A DNA stretch of 64,000 nt from Streptomyces sp. YS415 (GTDB lineage Bacteria > Actinomycetota > Actinomycetes > Streptomycetales > Streptomycetaceae). Position 1 is the first letter of the stretch. Every line of letters begins with the position of its first letter. Positions 55,107 through 64,000 of this stretch are shown here, in pieces. Both the position numbers and the translations under genes were made by a program. Below the pieces are notes generated by a model that made no database searches, had not been told where the DNA came from, and was given only the letters and a program-made list of their open reading frames with translations. The stretch lies in contig NZ_JAMJFL010000002.1 of assembly GCF_023544665.1 (NCBI RefSeq), positions 310,001 through 374,000 on the forward strand, written 5' to 3'.

Positions 55107-55709
55107 TCAGTACCGCGGGCGCTTGAACCACTCCCCGCTCGACCGCTTCGCCGCGAAGACGATCACCAGGATCGCGAGGATCAGGATGAGCAGGCCCAGG
55201 AGGTAGATGCCGAGTGCGAAGATGCCGCTGACGATCGCGAACGACGCGTACACGATCGAGCAGACGCGGACGCCGTTGCGGCCCTTGGCGTACTGCAGCA
55301 GCAGCACCAGCCCGAGGATCGCGAAGACGGCGGCCAGGCCCAGGAAGAAGACCACGACGCCCTTGCCCAGGTCCGCGTAGCGCTCGGCCTCGGCGTCACC
55401 GGTGACGCCCGCTTCGAGCATGGTCTGGTCCCAGTCGGCCAGCGCCACGCCGTACACGGCGGCGATGACGATGTGGCACAGGGCGATCACGCCGAGCATG
55501 ATCTGCGCGGCACGGGTGATGCCGGGCATCTGGGCCGGGCCGGCCGGCGGGTAGCCGTAACCGCCGGGGTGCACCGGAGGACCCGCGGGGTAGCCGCCGT
55601 AGCCCTGCGGCGGGACGCCGGGCGGCTGGCCCTGCTGCGGATAGCCGTAACCGGGGTTGGGCTGCTGGGGCGGGGGCCCGTAGGGGCTGTTGGGTTCGCC
55701 GAAACTCAT
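55107..55709 (-). CDS. Small membrane protein with Pro/Gly/Tyr/Gln-rich N-terminus
   Basis: A 200-residue protein. The first 70 residues are rich in Pro, Gly, Tyr and Gln (YGPPPQQPNPGYGYPQQGQP), then four hydrophobic helices (RAAQIMLGVIALCHIVIAAV, VVVFFLGLAAVFAILGLVLL, a third, and LLGLLILILAILVIVFAA) and a basic end. Similar proteins in Streptomyces have unknown function. ATG 55709 is preceded by GGAGGA; an ATG at 55817 would add an unsupported extension. Confidence 0.8.
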   Translation of the reverse strand: MSFGEPNSPYGPPPQQPNPGYGYPQQGQPPGVPPQGYGGYPAGPPVHPGGYGYPPAGPAQMPGITRAAQIMLGVIALCHIVIAAVYGVALADWDQTMLEAGVTGDAEAERYADLGKGVVVFFLGLAAVFAILGLVLLLQYAKGRNGVRVCSIVYASFAIVSGIFALGIYLLGLLILILAILVIVFAAKRSSGEWFKRPRY

Positions 55710-55860
55710 GGCGGTGTTCCTCCGTGTGACTGCGGGGACGACGAGCGGCACGGTTCGGAGGAAGGTCAACAGATGCGGTTCGTCCCCCCGGTACTGCCCG
55801 CGGCACTGTGGCCACAATCGTTCTTCAGCGGCCGGTTCGTTGTCCAGCCGTACTCCCTAT

Positions 55861-55880
55861 GTGTTGTGCAAGTGCAACAC
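55861..55880. promoter_or_regulatory. GTGTTG-N8-CAACAC dyad in folD divergent region
   Basis: A 6-bp arm dyad with an 8-bp centre lies between the divergent membrane-protein gene and folD. It is an operator-like site; its binder is unknown. Confidence 0.4.
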
Positions 55881-55964
55881 GGCTGATCATGGGCGGACGC
55901 GGGCGGACAGCCGGCCGGGGACCCGGATTGGAAGAGGGACCCCGTCATCCGGGAGGATGGGGCC

Positions 55965-56819
55965 ATGACCGCCCAGATTCTCGATGGCAAGTCCACCGCA
56001 GCCGCGATCAAGTCCGACCTGACCGCCCGCGTGGCGGCGCTGAAGGAGAAGGGCGTCACGCCCGGCCTCGGCACGATCCTGGTCGGGGACGACCCCGGCA
56101 GCCAGAAGTACGTCGCCGGCAAGCACCGCGACTGCGCCGAGGTCGGCATCGCCTCGATCCAGCGCCAACTGCCCGCCACCGCCACCCAGGAGGAGATCGA
56201 GGCGGCCGTACGGGAGCTGAACGAGGACCCCGCCTGCACCGGCTACATCGTCCAGCTGCCGCTCCCCAAGGGCATCGACGAGAACCGCATCCTGGAACTG
56301 ATGGACCCCGACAAGGACGCGGACGGCCTGCACCCGATGAACCTCGGCCGTCTCGTCCTGAACGAGCCGGCCCCCCTGCCCTGCACCCCCAACGGCGTCC
56401 TCACCCTCCTGCGCCGCTACGGCGTGGAGATCAAGGGCGCCGAGGTCGTGGTCGTCGGCCGCGGTGTGACCATCGGCCGCCCGATGCCGCTGCTGCTCAC
56501 CCGGCGCAGCGAGAACGCGACCGTGACCCAGTGCCACACCGGCACCCGCGATCTGTCGGCGCACCTCAAGCGCGCGGACATCATCGTCGCGGCCGCCGGG
56601 TCGGCCCACCTGATCCGCGCCGAGGACGTGAAGCCCGGCGCGGCCGTGCTCGACGTCGGTGTCTCGCGCAGCGCCGAGGGCAGGATCGTCGGCGACGTCC
56701 ACCCCGACGTGGCGGAGGTGGCCGGCTGGATCTCCCCTAACCCCGGCGGCGTCGGCCCGATGACCCGGGCCCAGCTGCTGGTCAACGTGGTCGAGGCGGC
56801 GGAGCGCAGTGTCGGCTGA
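55965..56819 (+). CDS. folD: Methylene-THF dehydrogenase / cyclohydrolase
   Basis: A 284-residue bifunctional FolD that interconverts 5,10-methylene-THF and 10-formyl-THF, the donor for PurN and PurH in the same region. It shows the catalytic Tyr-Lys pair in [29 protein letters not shown], the [11 protein letters not shown] dinucleotide-binding segment and [12 protein letters not shown] site GGGAGGATG lies upstream. The DUF3017 gene begins inside its last codons. Confidence 0.96.
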   Translation: MTAQILDGKSTAAAIKSDLTARVAALKEKGVTPGLGTILVGDDPGSQKYVAGKHRDCAEVGIASIQRQLPATATQEEIEAAVRELNEDPACTGYIVQLPLPKGIDENRILELMDPDKDADGLHPMNLGRLVLNEPAPLPCTPNGVLTLLRRYGVEIKGAEVVVVGRGVTIGRPMPLLLTRRSENATVTQCHTGTRDLSAHLKRADIIVAAAGSAHLIRAEDVKPGAAVLDVGVSRSAEGRIVGDVHPDVAEVAGWISPNPGGVGPMTRAQLLVNVVEAAERSVG

Positions 56820-57285
56820 GCGGCCCTTCGAGCCGGACGACGACCTCGAGGTACGGGACGCGGTCAGCGCCCCCGACGCCGAGGGCAGGCCGCGCCGTAC
56901 GACCCGCCGCTTCCCTCTGTTCACGCGGGACACCGCGCGCCCCGAGGGCGGCGGCCGTGCCGCACCCGGCGACGCCCCGGCGCCGGCCCGCCAGTGGCCG
57001 ATCCTGCTGGTGCTCGTACTCGTCGGCACCGGCCTGCTCGTGACCGCCCTGGACGCCTTCCGCGCCGGGACCCTGCTGATCGGGGTGGCCCTGATCGGTG
57101 GCGGGCTGCTGCGCTGGCTGGTCCCGGACGTCGGCATGCTCGCGGTCCGCTCCCGCTTCACCGACATCGTCACCTACGGCGTGCTCGGCACCGCGATCGT
57201 CCTGCTGGCACTGATGGTGCAGCCGAAGCCCCTGCTGGAAATCCCGTTCCTCAAGGACACCCTGCACTTCACGGTCGACAATTAG
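56809..57285 (+). CDS. DUF3017 membrane protein
   Basis: A 158-residue protein: a hydrophilic basic N-terminus of about 60 residues, then three hydrophobic helices ([54 protein letters not shown]). It starts with GTG 56809, overlapping folD by 11 bp. DUF3017 genes regularly follow folD in actinomycetes. Function unknown. Confidence 0.85.
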   Translation: MSAERPFEPDDDLEVRDAVSAPDAEGRPRRTTRRFPLFTRDTARPEGGGRAAPGDAPAPARQWPILLVLVLVGTGLLVTALDAFRAGTLLIGVALIGGGLLRWLVPDVGMLAVRSRFTDIVTYGVLGTAIVLLALMVQPKPLLEIPFLKDTLHFTVDN

Positions 57286-57298
57286 CACGTCCGTACGA

Positions 57299-57338
57299 CG
57301 GCGGCCCGTCCTCTCCCCCGAGCAAGGACGGGCCGCCG
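57299..57338 (+). terminator. Terminator after folD operon
   Basis: CGGCGGCCCGTCCT (57299-57312) pairs with AGGACGGGCCGCCG (57325-57338), 12-nt loop. Confidence 0.85.
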
Positions 57339-57390
57339 CCGTGCGTTCACCTTCCCGCGCCTCGAAGCGCCTGTTCAACGGCTGGCAGGG

Positions 57391-57405
57391 CGCTGTGGCA
57401 CAGCG
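57391..57405. promoter_or_regulatory. CGCTGTG-CACAGCG palindrome
   Basis: A 7-bp-arm dyad with a single central base, about 450 bp upstream of the HTH/DUF2690 gene; candidate operator, binder unknown. Confidence 0.3.
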
Positions 57406-57851
57406 GTGACCGTTCCGCCACGGTGTGCGCGGCCTGCCACAGCGTGCGGATGTCGGGAACCGGTGGGGAGGGATCAGCGTCATGTGCATTCCGTGACGGG
57501 ATATGTGCGGTCTGTGTGACGATGTGCTGACAAGTTTGCGGATTTCGACGGAAGTCGGACGACAGTCGGGCTAGCGTTGCCAATCGGGACGGTCCGGGAC
57601 GTCCCGCACGGCCGTCGACGATGTCACCGGGGGGAGTGGGGCCCAGAGGGAACGGGCGGTGGGAGACTGGACCGCGGCCCGCCAGGCGTGCGACGGTGCA
57701 TGCCCACGGCCCCCTACGCTCCCGTGCGCCCCCACCCCGGGAACTGAGATCCTGACTCGGCGCATCCCTTTGGGTAGCCAGGAACGGTACTCGCAGAGGG
57801 TGCAGGCGCGGGGAACAGACAGCACGAACCGGGGGGAAGAGGGGGGAAGCA

Positions 57852-59027
57852 ATGCCTCGTTGGAAGGACTTGCCGGATGAACTGGATCCGCAGGTCAGAG
57901 AGTTCGCCAGCCAGTTGCGCCGGCTCGTGGACCGCAGTGGTCTGAGCATCGCCGCGGTGGCCGACCGGACGGGTTACAGCAAGACGTCCTGGGAGCGGTA
58001 CCTGAACGGGCGGCTGCTCGCGCCCAAGGGCGCGATCGTGGCGCTGGCGGAGGTCACCGGGACCAATCCGGTCCACCTCACGACGATGTGGGAGCTCGCC
58101 GAGCGCGCGTGGAGCCGTTCGGAGATGCGGCACGACATGACGATGGAGGCGATCCGGATCTCCCAGGCGCGTGCCGCGCTCGGTGAGTTCGGCGCGCCTC
58201 CGGCGAACGCGAAGGGCGCCCGGACGGCCCGCAGGAACGGCAGCGCGACGGCGACGCCGGGCATCGCGGGTCCGGCGGGGGTGGCGCCGACGGTGCCGCC
58301 GCGGTCCGTGGACGCCGATGTCGTCCGGGACTCCGTGGAGGAAGCGGCGGCGTCGGGCGGCAACTCCTGGGGCATGGCCGGGTACCGGGGCCCGTCGCGG
58401 CCGGCGGGTGCGGGCGGCGGCGGTACGACACCGTCGGCGAGCCCGGCACCGGTTCCGCAGCCGACTCCGTCGTACAGCGAACCCCCGCGCGGGCCTCGGG
58501 GCGGGCACGCCGCCGCCCCTTCGGGCGAGAGCCGGGGCAAGCGTCGGCTGACGATGTTCCTTGCGGGCGTCGTGGGCGTGCTGGTGGTGGTCGCCGCCGC
58601 GTTCTTCCTGACGGACGGCGGGGGCGGGTCGAAGAACGAGAGCGGTACGAAGTCCCCGGCGCCGACGGTGACGACGGACGCGGAGCTGCCTCCGGGCGTG
58701 GAGTGCAGCGGGGCGTCCTGCACCGGCAAGGACGCCGAGGCCATGGGGTGCAGCGGCGACCTGGTGACGACCGCGAAGACGGCGACCGTGGGCACGACGG
58801 TGGTGGAGGTCCGGTACAGCAAGACCTGCAACGCCGCGTGGGGCCGTGTCACCCAGGGGGCCGAGGGAGACCAGGTCCGGGTGAGCGCGGGCAAGTCGGA
58901 ACAGACCGGCGCGATCACGGTGACCGGCGACACGATCGCGTACACCCCGATGGTCGCGGTCAAGGACGCGGGCGACGCGAAGGCCTGCGTAACCCTCGCG
59001 GCGGGCCAGGAGGGCTGCACGAAGTAG
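57852..59027 (+). CDS. HTH-domain membrane protein with extracellular DUF2690
   Basis: A 391-residue protein. The N-terminus is an XRE-type HTH (SIAAVADRTGYSKTSWERYLNG). A Pro/Gly linker precedes a membrane helix (LTMFLAGVVGVLVVVAAAFFL, about residues 234-254) and a C-terminal DUF2690 domain with its four-cysteine pattern (VECSGASCTGKDAEAMGC, then VEVRYSKTCNAAWGRV). A cytoplasmic DNA-binding head with a cysteine-stabilised outside domain suggests a transmembrane regulator. The ATG has GGGGGAAG upstream. The ligand is unknown. Confidence 0.85.
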   Translation: MPRWKDLPDELDPQVREFASQLRRLVDRSGLSIAAVADRTGYSKTSWERYLNGRLLAPKGAIVALAEVTGTNPVHLTTMWELAERAWSRSEMRHDMTMEAIRISQARAALGEFGAPPANAKGARTARRNGSATATPGIAGPAGVAPTVPPRSVDADVVRDSVEEAAASGGNSWGMAGYRGPSRPAGAGGGGTTPSASPAPVPQPTPSYSEPPRGPRGGHAAAPSGESRGKRRLTMFLAGVVGVLVVVAAAFFLTDGGGGSKNESGTKSPAPTVTTDAELPPGVECSGASCTGKDAEAMGCSGDLVTTAKTATVGTTVVEVRYSKTCNAAWGRVTQGAEGDQVRVSAGKSEQTGAITVTGDTIAYTPMVAVKDAGDAKACVTLAAGQEGCTK

Positions 59028-60705
<1,678 letters not shown>

Positions 60706-60732
60706 GCCCCGGTTCTTCGTCAGTACCCCGCA

Positions 60733-60768
60733 CAGGCCCCGCTCCGGTCTCCACCGGAACGGGGCCTG
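60733..60768. terminator. Terminator between mdh and MarR-GNAT gene
   Basis: A 16-bp stem (60733-60748 with 60753-60768) with a single mismatch and a 4-nt loop, between convergent genes. Confidence 0.9.
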
Positions 60769-60796
60769 TCGCCTGTTCGCGTCCCCGAACGGGCCG

Positions 60797-61678
60797 TCAG
60801 AGCCGCTTCTCGAACCAGTGCCCGGCGTACACGTTGTCGTCGTACCGCGGGATCTCCCGGTACCCGCACGCCCGGTACATCGCCTGCGCCTCGGTGAGCA
60901 CGACGTGCGTGTCCAGTCGTACGACCGCCAAGTCCCGTTCCGACGCCTCGCGTTCGAGCGCGCCGAGGAGCCGGCGGGCCAGCCCCAGGCGGCGGGCGTC
61001 CGGGTGCACCCACACATGTCGGATCTCGCCGACGCCCGGCTCGAGCCGCCGCAGTGCCCCGCACCCCACCGGCACGCCCTCCTCGTACGCCACGAAGAAC
61101 GCCCCGGCGTCCCCGGAGACCTCCTCGGGCCGAACGAGGGCGCCGGGGTCGAAGCCTTCCGGGAAGCGGGCGTCGAGGTCGGCGGCGTAGGCGTCGAGGC
61201 ACGCGCGGGCGTCCCCGCTCGCGCCGTCGACGTGCCGCACGGTGATGGCGGCGAGGCGCAGGAGGCGGCGGGTGGTGGCCATCGCCTCGGTGAGTTCGGC
61301 GCGCTGCCCCGGGGTGAGGCCGCCGAGGAGGTCCGCGACCAGGGCGTCGGCCCGCCGCTGCTGCTCCTTGAGCTCGACCCGTCCGGCGCGCGTCAACTCC
61401 ACCATCCGTGACCGGCTGTCGTCGGGATGCACCCGGACCCGGACCACGCCCTGCGCCTCCAGCGCCCTGGTCATCCGGCTCAAGTACCCGGCGTCCAGGC
61501 CGAGTCGGCTTCTGAGCTCCCGCAGGGACACCCCGTCACCGATCTCGAACAGCAGCCGGGCCTCGCCGAGGGGGCGGTCCTGGCCGAGGTAGCGGTCGTC
61601 GAGGGCGCCGATCCGGCGCGTGAAATAGCGGTTGAAGCGGCGGAAGGCCGTCACTTGCTCCGTCGACACGGGCTCCAT
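60797..61678 (-). CDS. MarR-GNAT fusion regulator
   Basis: A 293-residue two-domain protein. Residues about 1-140 are a MarR winged-helix DNA-binding domain (SLRELRSRLGLDAGYLSRMTRAL). Residues about 150-290 are a GNAT acetyltransferase (IRHVWVHPDARRLGLARRLL). Such fusions couple DNA binding to acetyl transfer or small-molecule sensing. An 18-bp operator-like palindrome lies just before its start codon. It is divergent from the betaine genes. Confidence 0.88.
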   Translation of the reverse strand: MEPVSTEQVTAFRRFNRYFTRRIGALDDRYLGQDRPLGEARLLFEIGDGVSLRELRSRLGLDAGYLSRMTRALEAQGVVRVRVHPDDSRSRMVELTRAGRVELKEQQRRADALVADLLGGLTPGQRAELTEAMATTRRLLRLAAITVRHVDGASGDARACLDAYAADLDARFPEGFDPGALVRPEEVSGDAGAFFVAYEEGVPVGCGALRRLEPGVGEIRHVWVHPDARRLGLARRLLGALEREASERDLAVVRLDTHVVLTEAQAMYRACGYREIPRYDDNVYAGHWFEKRL

Positions 61679-61682
61679 ATTT

Positions 61683-61700
61683 CTTTGACTTTAGTCAAAG
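61683..61700. promoter_or_regulatory. MarR-type operator over own promoter
   Basis: CTTTGACTTTAGTCAAAG is an 18-bp palindrome with 8-bp arms and a 2-bp centre, 5 bp before the MarR-GNAT ATG. On the - strand it contains TAAAGT, a good -10 box. Autorepression by its gene product is the likely use. Confidence 0.75.
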
Positions 61701-61896
61701 TTCTCGAAGGCGTCGAGGTGTCTGCGCAAGTGAGGCACGCCATTCGCCCCTATATGTCCGCATGTTCCGTGACGCCGCCCACTTCCGGCCCCGATCGCGC
61801 ATGCATCGAGGAAGCCAGGGCAGGTGCTGCCGGTCCCAGAAGGTGACACCCAGGTGACTCAGGGGCGCCGAACAGGAACGGAAGGCAATACCGATC

Positions 61897-63396
61897 ATGG
61901 CAAGGCAGCACGAACGACGGACGATCCATGTCGACGGCGAGTGGCGCGAGGCGGTCTCCGGCGCGACCCGCGACATCATCGACCCAGCGGTCGCCCGGCC
62001 CTTCGCCGTGGTCGCCGAGGGCGACGAGAAGGACACCGACCTGGCGGTCGAGGCCGCCCGCCGCGCCTTCCGCGAAGGCGACTGGCCGCGCACCCCGGCC
62101 GTCGAACGTGCCGCGCTGCTGCGCCGCGTCGCCGACCTGCTGGTGCGCGACCGCGAGGAACTCGGCGCGCTGGAGAGCCAGGACGCGGGCAAGACCCTGG
62201 AAGAGGGCCGCGTCGACATCGACTGCGTCGCCGACGCCTTTCGCTACTTCGCCGACCTCGTCGCGGCCGAGGCCCCGGGCCGGGTGGTGGACGCGGGCTC
62301 GCCCGACATCCACAGCGTCGTCGTGCACGAGCCGGTCGGCGTCTGCGCCCTGATCACCCCCTGGAACTACCCGCTGCTCCAGGCCAGTTGGAAGATCGCT
62401 CCGGCGCTCGCCGCGGGCAACACCTTCGTCGTCAAGCCGAGCGAGATCACCCCGCTGACGACCGTCGCGCTGATCGGCCTGCTGGCCGAGGCAGGGCTGC
62501 CGGCCGGCGTCGCCAACATCGTGACCGGGCCGGGCCATTCGGTCGGCGCCCGGCTCGCCGAGCACCCCGATGTCGACCTCATCTCCTTCACCGGCGGCCT
62601 GATCAGCGGCACCAAGGTGGCGCAGGCCGCCGCACCGGGCGTCAAGAAGGTCGCCCTCGAACTCGGCGGCAAGAACCCCAACGTCGTCTTCGCCGACGCC
62701 TGCGCCACCGACGAGAGCTTCGACACCGCCGTCGACCAGGCCCTCAACGCCGCGTTCATCCACAGCGGCCAGGTCTGCTCGGCCGGTGCCCGCCTCATCG
62801 TCGAGGAGTCGGTGCGGGACCGCTTCGTCACCGAACTCGCCCGCCGGGCGGGCCGGATCAGGCTCGGCCGCGGCACCGACGAGGGCGTCGAGTGCGGCCC
62901 CCTCGTCTCCGAGCAGCAGCGCGCGAAGGTCGAGGCGTACGTCGCCTCCGCGCTGGCGGAGGGCGCAATCCTGCGCACCGGCGGCAAGCGCCCGGAAGGG
63001 CTCGGCGCCGGCTACTTCTACGAGCCGACCGTCCTCGACGCCTGCCACCGCGAGATGAAGGTCGTCCGCGAAGAGGTGTTCGGTCCGGTCCTCACCGTCG
63101 AGACCTTCCGCACCGAGGACGAGGCCGTCGCCCTCGCCAACGACACCGAGTACGGCCTCGCGGGCGCCGTCTGGACCGCCGACGCCGGCCGCGCCCGCCG
63201 GGTCGCCGGCCGGCTGCGTCACGGCACCGTCTGGATCAACGACTTCCACCCCTACCTCCCGCAGGCGGAGTGGGGCGGCTTCGGCAAGAGCGGCGTCGGC
63301 CGCGAGCTGGGCCCCGCCGGCCTCGCCGAGTACCGCGAGAGCAAGCACGTCTACCAGAACCTCGCCCCGAAGCCCGTCCGCTGGTTCGCCGGCTGA
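61897..63396 (+). CDS. betB: Betaine-aldehyde dehydrogenase
   Basis: A 499-residue aldehyde dehydrogenase. It shows TPWNYPLLQASWK, the catalytic Glu in LELGGKNPN and the nucleophile Cys294 in GQVCSAG. Together with the choline oxidase-like neighbour it would oxidise betaine aldehyde to glycine betaine for osmoprotection. The assignment rests partly on that neighbour 44 bp downstream. The start is ATG 61897. Confidence 0.88.
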   Translation: MARQHERRTIHVDGEWREAVSGATRDIIDPAVARPFAVVAEGDEKDTDLAVEAARRAFREGDWPRTPAVERAALLRRVADLLVRDREELGALESQDAGKTLEEGRVDIDCVADAFRYFADLVAAEAPGRVVDAGSPDIHSVVVHEPVGVCALITPWNYPLLQASWKIAPALAAGNTFVVKPSEITPLTTVALIGLLAEAGLPAGVANIVTGPGHSVGARLAEHPDVDLISFTGGLISGTKVAQAAAPGVKKVALELGGKNPNVVFADACATDESFDTAVDQALNAAFIHSGQVCSAGARLIVEESVRDRFVTELARRAGRIRLGRGTDEGVECGPLVSEQQRAKVEAYVASALAEGAILRTGGKRPEGLGAGYFYEPTVLDACHREMKVVREEVFGPVLTVETFRTEDEAVALANDTEYGLAGAVWTADAGRARRVAGRLRHGTVWINDFHPYLPQAEWGGFGKSGVGRELGPAGLAEYRESKHVYQNLAPKPVRWFAG

Positions 63397-63440
63397 CCCC
63401 TCCTCGACCTCCTCCTCCCCGCACCTTCTGGAGCGCCCCC

Positions 63441-64000
63441 ATGCCCCCTGTGCCCCCCGCGTCCGCGAACACCCATGTCTACGACTACGTCGTCATCGGC
63501 GGCGGCACCGCCGGCTCGGTCATCGCCTCCCGGCTGACCGAGGACCCCGATGTCACCGTCGCCGTCATCGAGGGCGGCCCGAGCGACGTCGGCCGCGACG
63601 ACGTGCTGACCCTGCGCCGCTGGATGGGCCTGCTCGGCGGCGACCTCGACTACGACTACCCGACGACCGAGCAGCCACGCGGCAACTCCCACATCCGGCA
63701 CAGCCGCGCCCGGGTGCTCGGCGGATGTTCGTCGCACAACACCCTGATCGCCTTCAAGCCGCTGCCCTCCGACTGGGACGAGTGGGAGGCGGCCGGAGCC
63801 AAGGGCTGGGGCGCGGTGCCGATGGAGGCGTACTACACGCGGCTGCTGAACAACATCGTCCCGGTCGACGAGAAGGACCGGAACGCCATCGCCCGCGACT
63901 TCGTCGACGCGGCCCAGGAGGCGCTCGGCGTCCCGCGCGTGGAGGGCTTCAACGAGAAGCCGTTCACCGAGGGCGTCGGCTTCTTCGACCTCGCCTACCA
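63441..64000 (+). CDS. Choline oxidase/dehydrogenase-like GMC enzyme (3' truncated)
   Basis: The first 186 residues of a GMC oxidoreductase. The FAD motif is YVVIGGGTAGSVIASRL, then VLGGCSSHN. His99 falls exactly at the position of the FAD-linking histidine of Arthrobacter choline oxidase (GGCSSHN). The GGAG site lies 7 bases before ATG 63441. The gene runs off the window. It probably turns choline into betaine aldehyde for BetB. Confidence 0.88.
   Translation, partial: MPPVPPASANTHVYDYVVIGGGTAGSVIASRLTEDPDVTVAVIEGGPSDVGRDDVLTLRRWMGLLGGDLDYDYPTTEQPRGNSHIRHSRARVLGGCSSHNTLIAFKPLPSDWDEWEAAGAKGWGAVPMEAYYTRLLNNIVPVDEKDRNAIARDFVDAAQEALGVPRVEGFNEKPFTEGVGFFDLAY

Larger units (their letters stand above)
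57286..57851. other. Gene-free stretch after folD-DUF3017
   Basis: It opens with a terminator (57299-57338), then carries a 15-bp palindrome CGCTGTGGCACAGCG (57391-57405) with a related half site CCACAGCG near 57438. A possible -10 TAGCGT lies near 57572. It presumably holds the promoter of the HTH/DUF2690 gene. No gene is seen. Confidence 0.6.

Noticed and set aside
57347..57949. 200-codon - strand frame in the gap after DUF3017
   Set aside because: Ser/Arg/Pro-rich shadow overlapping the HTH/DUF2690 start; no site or family.

Overview
The window is high-GC, densely coded DNA with GTG/TTG starts, leaderless-looking promoters and a gene order (guaA, pcrA, icmB, sucCD, purNH, folD, mdh) that I recall from the core chromosome of Streptomyces coelicolor and its relatives. 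I therefore read it as a Streptomyces core-chromosome segment. I see no tRNA, rRNA, insertion sequence, prophage or CRISPR array. Species and locus tags cannot be assigned from the sequence alone.

Layout. 1-8849: five consecutive membrane Ser/Thr protein kinases on the + strand; the first is a pseudokinase and the third lacks the extracellular domain the others share. 8954-12355: a succinate-semialdehyde dehydrogenase / GMC oxidoreductase pair ending in a strong terminator. 12449-14561 (- strand): an LAETG sortase-substrate surface protein, then chorismate mutase behind a probable attenuator with a Phe/Tyr leader peptide. 14686-16260: guaA. 16280-21459: FMN-binding, membrane, class II aldolase, DUF4429/SHOCT and DoxX proteins. 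21727-25601: an envelope-stress module of a PspC/LiaF-like protein divergent from a PspC histidine kinase and LuxR regulator. 25616-28704: two NlpC/P60 hydrolases around a small membrane protein; the second has a c-di-AMP (ydaO) riboswitch. 29288-34387: pcrA helicase, an M23 peptidase and a lipase. 34959: icmB, a B12-binding mutase subunit.

35399-43573 is the most distinctive module. SWIM zinc-finger and DUF5691 genes diverge from a MoxR AAA+ ATPase, a DUF5682 protein, a 53-aa mini-ORF and a VWA protein. The shared promoter carries two head-to-head copies of the mycobacterial RecA-NDp/PafBC DNA-damage motif (TTGTCAGTG-N8-TAnnnT). The same motif precedes pcrA, suggesting that the module is a DNA-damage-induced MoxR/VWA machine.

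43680-46138: two secreted repeat-rich proteins of unknown function. 46565-48658: sucCD. 48776-51718: an XRE-HTH/sigma-like/membrane fusion divergent from a PerM/DUF6350 protein. 51764-57285: purNH and folD-DUF3017 with small membrane proteins. 57852-59027: an HTH/DUF2690 membrane protein. 59716-60705: mdh. 60797-61678: a MarR-GNAT regulator with an operator-like palindrome. 61897-64000: betaine-aldehyde dehydrogenase and a truncated choline oxidase-like gene, i.e. glycine-betaine synthesis.
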